Assembly (NCBI RefSeq): GCF_004526345.1
Contig: NZ_CP038213.1
Coordinates: forward strand, 3,224,001 to 3,288,000
Length of the DNA stretch: 64,000 nucleotides
Reading direction: 5' to 3'
From: Ornithinimicrobium flavum
GTDB taxonomy: Bacteria > Actinomycetota > Actinomycetes > Actinomycetales > Dermatophilaceae
Shown here: in pieces, positions 17,641-26,056 of the stretch
Position numbering within the stretch: the first letter of the stretch is position 1
Layout of the letters: each line of letters opens with the position of its first letter
Position numbers and translations under genes: made by a program
Notes under the pieces: model-generated
Databases searched by the model: none
Told to the model about the DNA's origin: nothing
Seen by the model: only the letters and a program-made list of their open reading frames with translations

Positions 17641-17898
17641 ATGGGGCGCGGCCGAGCCAAGGCTAAGCAGATCAAGGTGGCACGGAAGCTGAAGTACTCA
17701 GCGCCGAGCACCGACCTCAGCGCACTCGAGCGGGAGCTCCGAGCCTCGCGCGGAGACGTCGACGACCACTCCGACCCGGTTCCCGACTAGGAGCCGGAGG
17801 ACGACGTCGTCGACGACGACGATCCTTACGCGGCGTACGTGGTCGAGGACGACGACCAGGACGACTACGGCTCCTGGGCCACGGGCAGCTCCCGGTGA
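17641..17898 (+). CDS. DUF3073 family protein with in-frame TAG at codon 50
   Basis: The start MGRGRAKAKQIKVARKLKYS is the highly conserved N-terminus of actinobacterial DUF3073 proteins. AGGGGG at 17630-17635 is the ribosome site. After 49 codons a TAG (17788-17790) stops translation, but the same frame continues 35 codons to TGA 17896-17898. That continuation encodes the acidic tail expected of the family (DDDDPYAAYV ... DDYGSW). Either the tail is dispensable and lost by one substitution, the base call is wrong, or the codon is read through. DUF3073 normally sits next to purM/purF, as here. Confidence 0.75.
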
Positions 17899-17953
17899 CC
17901 GCAGCTGGTGGCCGTCCCGCTGACGACCACCGGCTCGACGGGGAGGATCAGCC

Positions 17954-18493
17954 ATGACCGGTCGGGCCCGCCACGAGGCGAGGTGGACCCACGCCGACGC
18001 CACGGTCCGCGGCTCCCACCGCAACCGGGGCTGGGTGATGCTGCTCGTCGGCTTCGCCGCCGTCGTGACGTTGTCCACGGTGGCGTACCTGGAGTTCATG
18101 CGCTTCGAGACCGTCAGCTACGAGCTGCGGCAGTGCGAGCGCCCGCTCTCGGAGTCCTCGTCCTGGGCGGACGTGGAGGCCGCCGGCTGCGTGCCGGTGA
18201 CGCTCACCGACGCGGCTGACCTGGTGGTCCTCGAGGCCGCGACGCGCAGCACCCCCGACCGCGTGGACGGCTCGACCTGGGTCTTCGACGAGGTGCCCGT
18301 CAACTCCCCCGCGCACGCCGTCGAGTTGGTCACGCCGTTCGCCGGGCGGACCGCGGTCATCGCCGAGCCCACCAACCGGGTGCTCCGCGACGAGATGTCC
18401 TCCGACGCCTCCGGGACACGCTGGAGCGGCTTCATCGGCTCCCGCGGCCCCACGGAGTACTGGCTGCTGGTGACCCCCGCTCAGGCGGGGTAG
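17954..18493 (+). CDS. Single-pass membrane protein of unknown function
   Basis: 179 residues: basic N-terminus, one membrane helix at about residues 27-46 (WVMLLVGFAAVVTLSTVAYL), then a ~130-residue extracytoplasmic part with two Cys (about 59 and 76) that could form a disulfide. No recognised domain. The last 13 bp overlap the 3' end of the convergent purM gene. Confidence 0.6.
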   Translation: MTGRARHEARWTHADATVRGSHRNRGWVMLLVGFAAVVTLSTVAYLEFMRFETVSYELRQCERPLSESSSWADVEAAGCVPVTLTDAADLVVLEAATRSTPDRVDGSTWVFDEVPVNSPAHAVELVTPFAGRTAVIAEPTNRVLRDEMSSDASGTRWSGFIGSRGPTEYWLLVTPAQAG

Positions 18494-19596
18494 TCACCCA
18501 CCATCATCACCGCTCCCCCGTCGACGCCCTTGGCGCCCTGCACGACCGGGTCCCGGTGCGCCTGCGCCGTGGCGGGGTCGGCGATCGCCCCCACGACCCA
18601 GGACTCCATGCCCTGGGCCTGCAGGATCTCCTGGGCGCGAGCCGCGCCCTCGGGCGCCACCACCGCCACGAAGCCGACGCCCATGTTCAGCGTCTGCTCG
18701 AGGTCCGGCAGCGGCACCCGGCCCAGCTCCTGCACCAGGCCGAAGACCGGCGGCGGGCTCCAGCACCGCTCGACGGTCGCGAGCTCCCCGGCGGGCAGCA
18801 CACGGGCCAGGTTGGCCGCCAGCCCGCCGCCGGTGACGTGGGAGAGGGCGTGCACACCGACGTCGGCCCGGACCACCTCCAGCAGCGCCCGGGTGTAGAT
18901 GCGCGTGGGCTCCAGCGCCTCCTCGCCGATCGTGCGCCCCAGCTCGTCGACGTGCCGGTCCCACCCCCAGCCGGCCGCCGCGACGACCCGGCGCACCAGG
19001 GAGTAGCCGTTGGAGTGCAGCCCGGAGGAGGGCAGGGCCAGCACGACGTCGCCGCGCCGCACCCGGTGCGGCCCCAGGACGAGGTCGTGCTCGACCACCC
19101 CGGTCGCGGCACCGGCGACGTCGTACTCGTCCGGCTCCAGCAGACCCGGGTGCTCGGCGGTCTCCCCGCCGACCAGGGCGACGCCGGCCAGCTCGCACCC
19201 GTGCGCGATCCCGGCGACGATGGCGGCGATCCGCTCGGGCACCACCCTGCCGCAGGCGATGTAGTCGGTCATGAAGAGCGGCTCGGCGCCCGTGACGACG
19301 ATGTCGTCGACGACCATGCCGACGAGGTCCTGGCCGATCGTGTCGTGCTTGTCCATCGCCTGGGCGATCGCGACCTTCGTGCCGACCCCGTCGGTGGAGG
19401 TCGCCAGCACCGGTCGGCGCAGGTCCTTGAGCGCGGAGGCGTCGAACATCCCGGCGAAGCCGCCCAGCCCCCCGAGCACCTCCGGCCTGGTGGCCCGCCG
19501 CACGGACTGCTTCATCAGCTCCACCGCCCGGTCACCGGCGTGGACGTCCACCCCCGCGCTGGCGTAGGTGATCGGCTGACGGTCAGACGAGCTCAT
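18481..19596 (-). CDS. purM: Phosphoribosylformylglycinamidine cyclo-ligase (AIR synthetase)
   Basis: 371 residues. ATP-dependent closure of the imidazole ring (step 5 of purine synthesis). Family signatures: SAGVDVHAGDRAVELMK at the start, GTKVAIAQ, DDIVVTGAEPLFMTDY, GGETAEHPG and the GGGLAANLARVLP motif. ATG 19596 follows a GAGGGG ribosome site. A TACCCT box (19631-19636, this strand) is a possible -10. In most actinobacteria purF and purM are adjacent; here an AMIN-like lipoprotein gene on the opposite strand lies between them. Confidence 0.94.
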   Translation of the reverse strand: MSSSDRQPITYASAGVDVHAGDRAVELMKQSVRRATRPEVLGGLGGFAGMFDASALKDLRRPVLATSTDGVGTKVAIAQAMDKHDTIGQDLVGMVVDDIVVTGAEPLFMTDYIACGRVVPERIAAIVAGIAHGCELAGVALVGGETAEHPGLLEPDEYDVAGAATGVVEHDLVLGPHRVRRGDVVLALPSSGLHSNGYSLVRRVVAAAGWGWDRHVDELGRTIGEEALEPTRIYTRALLEVVRADVGVHALSHVTGGGLAANLARVLPAGELATVERCWSPPPVFGLVQELGRVPLPDLEQTLNMGVGFVAVVAPEGAARAQEILQAQGMESWVVGAIADPATAQAHRDPVVQGAKGVDGGAVMMVGDYPA

Positions 19597-19741
19597 GACG
19601 TCCCCTCGGTCGGTGCGGGCGGGCAGGTCCAGGGTATGCCGTGGCGCTCGCGGCCCTCCTGCCGGCGTGGGCCGGCAGGGGCAGGGAGGGACCCGCCTCG
19701 ACCCCTGGTGACGTCGGGCGCCGCAGGAGTACCGTCGAGGT

Positions 19742-20473
19742 ATGAGCAGGAGGGCGTGCAGGAGGACGGGGGCAGCGACGGCCGTGGCCGTGCTGCTGCT
19801 CGCCGGGTGCCAGGCCGGGGGCGAGCCGGCCGGCTCACCCACCCCCACCAGCGCGACGCCGACGCCGAGCGAGGCCGCCCCGACGACGCAGGACGAGACC
19901 TCGAGCGAGGACGCGACCGGGACCCCGAGCGAGGACCCGACGGAGACCGCGGGCGAGGACCCGACGGAGACCGCGCCCTCGGCGGGACCGACCGGGGACG
20001 CGACGGAGACCGGGCTGCCACCGTCGGCGCTGCCGCCGTGGACCGACGACCTCACCGAGGAGGCGCCGCAGGCGGCCGGGTCGGCCCAGGAGATCACCGG
20101 GGTGCGGACGGGGCGGCACGAGGACTTCGACCGCGTCGTGCTGGATCTCACCGGGGACGAGCCGACGCTGGGCTGGTTCGCGCGGTTGGTCGACGAGGCC
20201 GTGGAGGACCCCTCGGGCCTGCCCCTCGACGTGGAGGGCGAGCGCTTCCTGCAGCTGGGGATCGCCGGGATCGACTGGACCGTGGACTCCCCCGACCGCT
20301 ACGACGACGGGCCGGTGCAGGGCCAGGGCACCGAGGTCGTCACCGAGGTGGTCTTCGGCGCCCTCTTCGAGGGACAGCAGCAGATCCTCGTCGGGCTGCG
20401 CGAGGACACCGACTACCGCATCTTCACCCTGGCCGACCCCGCCCGGATCGTGATCGACGTCCGGCACCCCTGA
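19742..20473 (+). CDS. AMIN-like domain lipoprotein
   Basis: 243 residues. Basic n-region, hydrophobic core and lipobox LLLAGC predict a lipoprotein. A long Thr/Pro/Glu repeat (residues 28-95, repeated SEDPTET/GEDPTET units) forms a disordered tether to the AMIN-like domain (about 115-243; GRHEDFDRVVLDL, DYRIFTLADPARIVIDV). AMIN domains bind cell-wall or periplasmic partners. The -10 box TACCGT (19730-19735) is 6 nt before the ATG, so probably leaderless. Inserted on the opposite strand between purM and purF. Confidence 0.8.
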   Translation: MSRRACRRTGAATAVAVLLLAGCQAGGEPAGSPTPTSATPTPSEAAPTTQDETSSEDATGTPSEDPTETAGEDPTETAPSAGPTGDATETGLPPSALPPWTDDLTEEAPQAAGSAQEITGVRTGRHEDFDRVVLDLTGDEPTLGWFARLVDEAVEDPSGLPLDVEGERFLQLGIAGIDWTVDSPDRYDDGPVQGQGTEVVTEVVFGALFEGQQQILVGLREDTDYRIFTLADPARIVIDVRHP

Positions 20474-20492
20474 GGTCGCGGCCCGGCAGGGC

Positions 20493-22082
20493 TCAGGCCC
20501 GTCGGGCCGTCCCCGCCTCCGGGGACAGGGCGCCCGTGCCCACCCGGTCCACGTCGAGGGTGCCGACCTCGGTGGGCGGCACGTCCCCGTGCGCGACGGG
20601 GAACTGCAGCTCGAGCACGTCCTTGCCGAGCTGGTCCGCCGCCGGGAGCTCGATCGGGTAGTCGCCCGAGAAGCACGCGGTGCACAGCGTCGACCGGTCC
20701 TGCTCGGTGGCCGCCACCATGCCCTCCTCGGAGATGTAGCCCAGGGAGTCCGCCCCGACGGAGGCCCGGATGTCCTCCACCGCCAGGCCGGTGGCGATGA
20801 GCTCCGCGCGGGTGGCGAAGTCGATGCCGTAGAAGCAGGGCCAGCGCACGGGCGGGGACGAGATGCGCACGTGCACCTCGGCCGCACCGGCCTCGCGCAG
20901 CATGCGCACCAGGGCCCGCTGGGTGTTGCCGCGCACGATCGAGTCGTCGACCACCACGAGCCGCTTGCCCCGGATGACGTCCCGCAGCGGGTTGAGCTTG
21001 AGCCGGATGCCGAGCTGGCGGATCGTCTGGCTGGGGGCGATGAAGGTGCGGCCGACGTAGGCGTTCTTCACCAGGCCGTGCCCGAAGGGGATGCCGGAGG
21101 CCTCGGCGTAACCGATCGCCGCGGGGGTGCCGGACTCCGGCGTCGGCATCACCAGGTCGGCCTCGACCGGGTGCTCGCGCGCGAGCCGTCGGCCCATCTC
21201 GACCCGGGCGTCGTAGACCTCGCGGCCGGCGATCGTCGTGTCGGGCCGGGCGAGGTAGACCCACTCGAAGACGCACCGCTTGGGGGCCGGGTCGGCGAAG
21301 CGCCGGCTGCGCAGGCCGTCCTCGTCGACGGCGATGATCTCCCCCGGCTCGACCTCCCGCACCACGGAGGCCCCGACGATGTCCAGGGCCGCGGTCTCGG
21401 AGGCGACCACCCACCCGCGCTCGAGCCGGCCCAGGACCAGCGGCCGCACCCCCTGCGGGTCGCGGGCGGCATACAGGGTCGTCTCGTCGCAGAAGATGAG
21501 GCTGAAGGCGCCCCGCAGCCGCGGCAGGACGTCCATCGCCGCCTCCTCCAGCGGCAGGTCGTGGTCGGCGGTGAGCAGGCCGGTGACGATGGCGGTGTCC
21601 GTGGTGTTGCCGCGCGCCACCTCCCCGGAACGTTTGTCCAGCCGCCCGGCGTGCAGCGAGGTCAGGCGGTCGCGCAGCTCGGCGGTGTTGATGAGGTTGC
21701 CGTTGTGCGCCAGGGCGACCGTGTGGTCGTCGGTCCCGCCGAGGGTGGGCTGGGCGTTCTCCCAGCTGTTGCGACCGGTCGTCGAGTAGCGGCAGTGCCC
21801 CACGGCGACGTGACCGGGCAGCGAGGCCAGCGCCGCCTCGTCGAAGACCTGGCTGACCAGGCCCACGTCCTTGTAGACCACGAGCCGCTGGCCGTCGCTG
21901 GTGGCGATGCCGGCCGCCTCCTGCCCCCGGTGCTGCAGCGCGTAGAGCCCGAAGTACGCGAGCTTCGCGACCTCCTCCCCCGGGGCCCATACCCCGAAGA
22001 CGCCGCAGGCGTCCTGGGGCAGGCGCTCCCCCGGCAGGAGGTCGTGCGAGAGCCGTCCGTCAGCGCGAGCCACGCTCCCCAT
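20493..22082 (-). CDS. purF: Amidophosphoribosyltransferase
   Basis: 529 residues, first committed step of purine synthesis (PRPP + Gln to phosphoribosylamine). The Cys of DACGVFGVWAPGEEV is the glutaminase nucleophile exposed after propeptide removal. The GLYALQHRGQEAAGI, HCRYSTTGRNSWENAQP, and PRPP-binding VVVDDSIVRGNT motifs are intact. ATG 22082 and GTG 22073 are both possible starts; both lie in the short propeptide. Divergent from a DsbA gene, with a perfect 12-bp palindrome between. Confidence 0.94.
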   Translation of the reverse strand: MGSVARADGRLSHDLLPGERLPQDACGVFGVWAPGEEVAKLAYFGLYALQHRGQEAAGIATSDGQRLVVYKDVGLVSQVFDEAALASLPGHVAVGHCRYSTTGRNSWENAQPTLGGTDDHTVALAHNGNLINTAELRDRLTSLHAGRLDKRSGEVARGNTTDTAIVTGLLTADHDLPLEEAAMDVLPRLRGAFSLIFCDETTLYAARDPQGVRPLVLGRLERGWVVASETAALDIVGASVVREVEPGEIIAVDEDGLRSRRFADPAPKRCVFEWVYLARPDTTIAGREVYDARVEMGRRLAREHPVEADLVMPTPESGTPAAIGYAEASGIPFGHGLVKNAYVGRTFIAPSQTIRQLGIRLKLNPLRDVIRGKRLVVVDDSIVRGNTQRALVRMLREAGAAEVHVRISSPPVRWPCFYGIDFATRAELIATGLAVEDIRASVGADSLGYISEEGMVAATEQDRSTLCTACFSGDYPIELPAADQLGKDVLELQFPVAHGDVPPTEVGTLDVDRVGTGALSPEAGTARRA

Positions 22083-22124
22083 CCTTCCACAGGGCGACCG
22101 CCCCACCACCCGGCCCGGGGGAAT

Positions 22125-22136
22125 GTGACGCGTCAC
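22125..22136. promoter_or_regulatory. 12-bp perfect palindrome between purF and the DsbA gene
   Basis: GTGACGCGTCAC lies 19 bp before the DsbA ATG and 42 bp before the purF start. It is a plausible dimeric repressor site; spacing (4 bp between TGTGA-like halves) does not fit CRP. Confidence 0.4.
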
Positions 22137-22154
22137 TCTCACGTTGTCCCCGCC

Positions 22155-22913
22155 ATGCGCATCGACATCTGGTCCGACATCGCCTGCCCGTGGTGCTACA
22201 TCGGCAAGCGCCGCCTCGAGACGGCGCTCGCGGGCTTCGAGCACCGGGACGAGGTGGAGGTCGTGTGGCGCAGCTACGAGCTCGCGCCGGGGGCGCCCGT
22301 CCCCCCGACCCGCACGAGCGCGGCCCACCTGGCGGAGAAGTACGGCGGCACCCCCGACCAGATCGCCGCCATGACCCGCCGGGTGGCCGAGACGGCGCAG
22401 GGCGAGGGTCTCCGCTACCGGCTGGACGACACGATGCACGTCGCGACCCGGGACGCCCACCGGCTGCTGCACCTGGCCCTGGAGACCGGTGGGCCCCGGC
22501 TGCAGGGGGACCTCAAGGAGCGGCTGCTGGAGGACTACTTCGTCCGCGCGCTCGACGTGAGCGACCACGTCGTCCTGCGGGCGGCAGCCTCCGAGGTCGG
22601 GCTGTCGCCGGAGGAGGTGGACCGCGTGCTGGGCTCGGACGCCTACGACGAGGAGGTCACCGCCGACATCCGGCAGGCCTCGGCCCTCGGCGCCGGGGGC
22701 GTGCCCTTCTTCGTCCTCGACGGGCGCTACGGCATCTCGGGGGCGCAGCCCGGCGAGGTCTTCGCCGACGCGCTGCGCCGGGCCTGGGCCGACGCGCACC
22801 CTCCCCTGACCACGCTCGGCGGCGGCGCGGCCGGCACGGCCTCCGGGACAGCCGGGTCCGACGACGGCGCCGCGGTGTGCGGCCCCGACGGGTGCGAGGT
22901 CCCGGCCCGCTGA
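22155..22913 (+). CDS. DsbA-family oxidoreductase (FrnE-like)
   Basis: 252 residues, thioredoxin fold with helical insertion. Active-site CPWC at residues 11-14 (DIACPWCYIGKRR) and cis-Pro loop GGVPFFV. FrnE-type proteins are cytosolic disulfide isomerase-like enzymes; no signal peptide is seen, in agreement. A Gly/Ala linker and a C-terminal Cys pair (CGPDGC, about residues 242-247) resemble a second redox pair found in some homologues. Confidence 0.88.
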   Translation: MRIDIWSDIACPWCYIGKRRLETALAGFEHRDEVEVVWRSYELAPGAPVPPTRTSAAHLAEKYGGTPDQIAAMTRRVAETAQGEGLRYRLDDTMHVATRDAHRLLHLALETGGPRLQGDLKERLLEDYFVRALDVSDHVVLRAAASEVGLSPEEVDRVLGSDAYDEEVTADIRQASALGAGGVPFFVLDGRYGISGAQPGEVFADALRRAWADAHPPLTTLGGGAAGTASGTAGSDDGAAVCGPDGCEVPAR

Positions 22914-22929
22914 CGCGGCGGGGCCCCGG

Positions 22930-23214
22930 CTAGCGCAGGGTGGGGTGCTCGTGGCGCCAGTCGACCACGAGGTAGACGACGGCACCCAGCAGGACCCCGA
23001 GCGCGGCGAAGAGCACCCCGAGCAGCACCACCTGCTGCAGGATGCTGCTCATGGGCGTCTCCGCCCCGAAGATCGCCAGTCCCGCCCCGACGAGGAAACC
23101 GAGCACCGCCCCCGAGACCAGGTAGGGCGGCAGGTGGGGCGCGGGGCGTCCCGGGCCCGGGGCCTGCGGACGCGACGGCCCGGACCCCGGCCGGCCCCCG
23201 GGCCGGGGGCTCAC
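22930..23214 (-). CDS. Small two-helix membrane protein, paralogue of the next upstream gene
   Basis: 94 residues: Pro/Gly-rich N-terminus (1-30), then two membrane helices (about 32-50 and 58-82) with SSILQQVVLL between. GTG start at 23214 overlaps the stop of the upstream paralogue by 4 nt (GTGA), so the two are translationally coupled. The pattern LVxGxVLGxxVG ... SSxLQxVxLL ... LGxxxGxxxYLV is shared with its neighbour. Function unknown. Confidence 0.65.
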   Translation of the reverse strand: MSPRPGGRPGSGPSRPQAPGPGRPAPHLPPYLVSGAVLGFLVGAGLAIFGAETPMSSILQQVVLLGVLFAALGVLLGAVVYLVVDWRHEHPTLR

Positions 23215-23486
23215 CGCTGGTCCGGTGTGCTCAGGCGGTCGGCGACGAGGTAGGCGATCGAGCCCAGGAACCCGCCCAGGACGGCCCCGATCGTGGCGAG
23301 CAGGATGACCTCCTGGAGGGCCGAGCTGCCCGGGGCGTCCGGGCCGAGGTAGCCGACCAGACCGCCCACGACCAGGCCGAGGACGACACCGGCCACGAGG
23401 AAGCTCTGCAGCCGCGGCCGGCGGCGGTAGGGCAGGTGCTGGGGCCCGGCGGCCGGGATGGTCTCCATGTCGTCCTTGCGTGCCAC
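23211..23486 (-). CDS. Small two-helix membrane protein, paralogue of the next downstream gene
   Basis: 91 residues from GTG 23486 (ATG 23468, with AAGGA five nt upstream, is an alternative giving 85). Cytoplasmic N-terminus METIPAAGPQHLPY, then two membrane helices (about 33-50, 58-82). Clearly homologous to the coupled downstream gene, so a tandem duplication. Divergent from the NmrA-type pseudogene. Function unknown. Confidence 0.65.
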   Translation of the reverse strand: MARKDDMETIPAAGPQHLPYRRRPRLQSFLVAGVVLGLVVGGLVGYLGPDAPGSSALQEVILLATIGAVLGGFLGSIAYLVADRLSTPDQR

Positions 23487-23660
23487 CTCGTCAGTATGAC
23501 GCCGCCCCCTCCGGCGGGCGAGCCCACGGCGCAGGTGTGTGCCCGAGGTCACCTGCCGCGACCCTTGCCGCCCGTGAGCCCGCCGGAGCACAGTGGAGGC
23601 AGGCCCTGGAGGCCGTCCAGGGCCAGGGACCCTGCCGTCGGAGGGGGGAAGGAGGCCGGG

Positions 23661-24349
23661 ATGATCCTCGTCTGCGGCGCCACCGGTGACCTCGGAGGGC
23701 GCGTCGTGCAGCAGGTGACCTCCGGGAGCCGGCCAGCCTGGACCGCGCGCTGGCGGGCGTCGACACGGTCGTGACGACCGCCAACGCGATCGGCCGGTTG
23801 CTCGCCGGCCCGACCGACCTGTCCATCGACGCCGTCGACCGCGACGGCAACGCCAACCTGGTGCACGCCGCGGAGCGGGCGGGGGTGCGCCGCTTCGTCT
23901 TCGTGTCGGCCGCCGGCGGGGAGGGTATGGCGCGCAGCGCGCCGTTCGCGGCCGCGAAGCACGCCACCGAGGAGCTCCTGCGGTCCTCGTCCCTCCCTGC
24001 GGTGATCGTCCGTGCGGAGATGTTCCAGGAGGTCTTGGCCGGCCGGCTGGGTGGCTTCGACGCCGAGGCCGGACGCGCCCAGATCTTCGGCCGCGGCCGC
24101 ACCCCGCACCGCTACGTCGCCGTCGACGACGTCGCCGCCCTGACCGCCCACCTGGCGGTGGCGCCCGATCCGCCGGCCGTCGTGGAGGTCGGCGGTCCGG
24201 AGGCCGGGATGGCGCTGCACGGCGACACCGAGGAGTTTGCCACCACCGACGCACCGCTGCGGGAGGCCGGGATCGAGCCGCGGCCGGTGAGCGCCTACGT
24301 GCGCTCGGAGGTGTCCCGGCTCGTGCCCGCCCGCGGGGCCGGCGGCTAG
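23661..24349 (+). pseudogene. NAD(P)-binding NmrA/SDR-type gene with internal deletion and frameshift
   Basis: Begins correctly (ATG 23661 after GGAAGGAGG) with the Rossmann motif MILVCGATGDLGGRVVQQ. It then jumps at about 23715 into another frame at GDLREPASLDRALAGVDTVVTTANA. The stretch normally between these, covering strands beta2-beta3 (~35-40 residues), is missing, and the frame shifts. The rest (FVFVSAAGGEG, AAKHATEELL, HRYVAVDDVAA) is an intact NmrA-like C-terminal half. Loss of the cofactor-specificity region means the product cannot fold normally. Its stop overlaps that of the convergent SCP gene (CTAG). Confidence 0.75.
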
Positions 24350-24711
24350 AGCAACGGCAGGTGCGCGGACAGGTCCGCCCGGATGCCGGAGCGGCGGACC
24401 GCCCCCGAGCCCTCGGCCTCGTGCCAGGTGAGCCCACCCGTCGCGAGCGCCAGCCAGGTCCCGGCGTCGGTCTCCACCACGTTCGTCGGCGTACCCCGCG
24501 TGTGGCGGGGACCCTCGATGCACTGCACCGCACCGAAGGGCGGAACGCGCACCTCGACCGACCGGCCGGGTGCGCGGGCCGCCAGCTCCTCCAGCGTGTA
24601 GCGCACCGCGGTGGCGGTGGTCTGGCGCGGGAGGTCCGCGCCGTCGGCAGCCACCCACGCGGCGAGGGCCTGCGCACCCGCGGCGGGGTCGACGCGGCGA
24701 CGTGGCGGCAT
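24346..24711 (-). CDS. Sterol-carrier-family (bacterial SCP) protein
   Basis: 121 residues starting MPPRRRVDPAAGAQALAAW; conserved VRVPPFGAVQCIEGPRHTRGTPTNVVETD and the C-terminal RSGIRADLSAHLPLL. It matches the small actinobacterial SCP-like family encoded beside purF (the Rv0807 position in Mycobacterium), so the purine neighbourhood is conserved even though other genes have been inserted. Presumed to bind a hydrophobic ligand; the biological role is unknown. 17 bp upstream is arcA on the same strand. Confidence 0.8.
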   Translation of the reverse strand: MPPRRRVDPAAGAQALAAWVAADGADLPRQTTATAVRYTLEELAARAPGRSVEVRVPPFGAVQCIEGPRHTRGTPTNVVETDAGTWLALATGGLTWHEAEGSGAVRRSGIRADLSAHLPLL

Positions 24712-24728
24712 ACCGACCGGTCCCTGCC

Positions 24729-25964
24729 TCAGTCCAGCGGGTCGCGCTCGATAGGGCACGACATGCAGCGCGGCCCGCCGCGTCCGCGGCCCAGCTCCCC
24801 GCCGCTGATCTCCAGCACCTCGACGCCCTGACCGCGGAGGTAGTCGTTGGTCACGGTGTTGCGCTCGTAGCCCACGACCACCCCCGGCTCCAGCGCCAGG
24901 ACGTTGCAGCCGTCGTCCCACTGCTCCCGGGCGGCGGCCCGCGGGTCCTGCTCGGCGGCGAGGACCCGCAGCGAGCTCAGCCCGAGTGCGTGCGCCAGGA
25001 CCTTGTCCATGTCCTCCGGCTCGTGCCGCTCCACCAGGATGTCGAGCTCCCCGTCCACCACCTCGCCGGCCGTCATGGTCCACGACGGCAGCTGCGGGAG
25101 GCCGGAGTAGCGGGTGAAGGTCTCCTGGTCGATCATCGTCATCACGGTGTCCAGGTGCATGACGGCGCGGGCCTTGGGCATGTCCAGGGCCATCACCGTG
25201 CTGATCCCGCCCGAGGCCAGCAGCCGCTGCGCCAGCCGCTCGACGCCCATCGCCGAGGTGCGCTCGGACAGGCCGACGAGGACGACGCCGTTGCCGAGCA
25301 CGAGGATGTCGCCGCCCTCGGCGGTGGCCGGGCCGTCGTCGATGCCGTGGGCCCACCAGTTCATGCCCGACTCCGCGAACATGGGGTGGAAGCGGTAGAT
25401 GGCGTCGTAGTGGACGGTCTCGCGGCGCCGCGCCTTCTTGTGCATGGAGTTGACGGCGACGCCGTCGTTGACCCAGGCGGAGGTGTCCCGGGTGAAGAGG
25501 TGGTTGGGCAGCGGCGCGAGGACCGAGTCGTGCTCGTCCAGCTGCTCGATGAGCAGGGAGTGGGTGACGGGGACCCGCTCCAGGACCTCCTTCTTGGTGA
25601 TCCCCCCGATGAGGTGGCGGGTCAGCGTGCCGTCGTCCATCTCCTCGAACATCGCCCGCAGCTCGGCCGCGGCCAGCGGGCCGACGTGCCGCACGTCCAG
25701 GCTGTGGTCGAGGACGTGCTCGCGCGCCTGCGGTGCGGCGAGCGTCTCGCGCAGCAGCTGGTCGAAGTGGTGCACCACCACCCCGCGCTCCTCCATGACC
25801 CGGACGAAGTGGTCGTGCTCCCGCTGCGCCTGCTCGACCCAGAGGATCTCGTCGAAGAGGTAGCGCTCCTTGTTGTCGGGCGTGAGCCGGTGCATCTCGA
25901 GCCCTGGGCGGTGGACGATCACCTGGCGCAGGCGGCCGACCTCGGAGCTGACCTGGTACGGCAT
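24729..25964 (-). CDS. arcA: Arginine deiminase
   Basis: 411 residues, hydrolysing arginine to citrulline and ammonia. Guanidino-group-modifying fold with catalytic Cys in the C-terminal CMSCPIERD, His in [14 protein letters not shown], and the FTRDTSAW and EGGDILVLG motifs. Length is typical. No arcB/arcC/arcD adjacent, so the role may be nitrogen supply or acid tolerance rather than the full ATP-yielding pathway. ATG 25964 is the family start. Divergent from an alcohol dehydrogenase. Confidence 0.93.
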   Translation of the reverse strand: MPYQVSSEVGRLRQVIVHRPGLEMHRLTPDNKERYLFDEILWVEQAQREHDHFVRVMEERGVVVHHFDQLLRETLAAPQAREHVLDHSLDVRHVGPLAAAELRAMFEEMDDGTLTRHLIGGITKKEVLERVPVTHSLLIEQLDEHDSVLAPLPNHLFTRDTSAWVNDGVAVNSMHKKARRRETVHYDAIYRFHPMFAESGMNWWAHGIDDGPATAEGGDILVLGNGVVLVGLSERTSAMGVERLAQRLLASGGISTVMALDMPKARAVMHLDTVMTMIDQETFTRYSGLPQLPSWTMTAGEVVDGELDILVERHEPEDMDKVLAHALGLSSLRVLAAEQDPRAAAREQWDDGCNVLALEPGVVVGYERNTVTNDYLRGQGVEVLEISGGELGRGRGGPRCMSCPIERDPLD

Positions 25965-26056
25965 ACGCGGGTCCTTTCGCACGATCTCGCAGCGGCCCGG
26001 AGGGCGACGCCGGGGCGGGCCCATCGTCGCACGACCGGCGCTGTCAGGATGGGGGG

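Noticed and set aside
22123..22138. CRP-type binding site at the purF/DsbA region
   Set aside because: Half-sites are 4 bp apart rather than the 6 bp of CRP sites.
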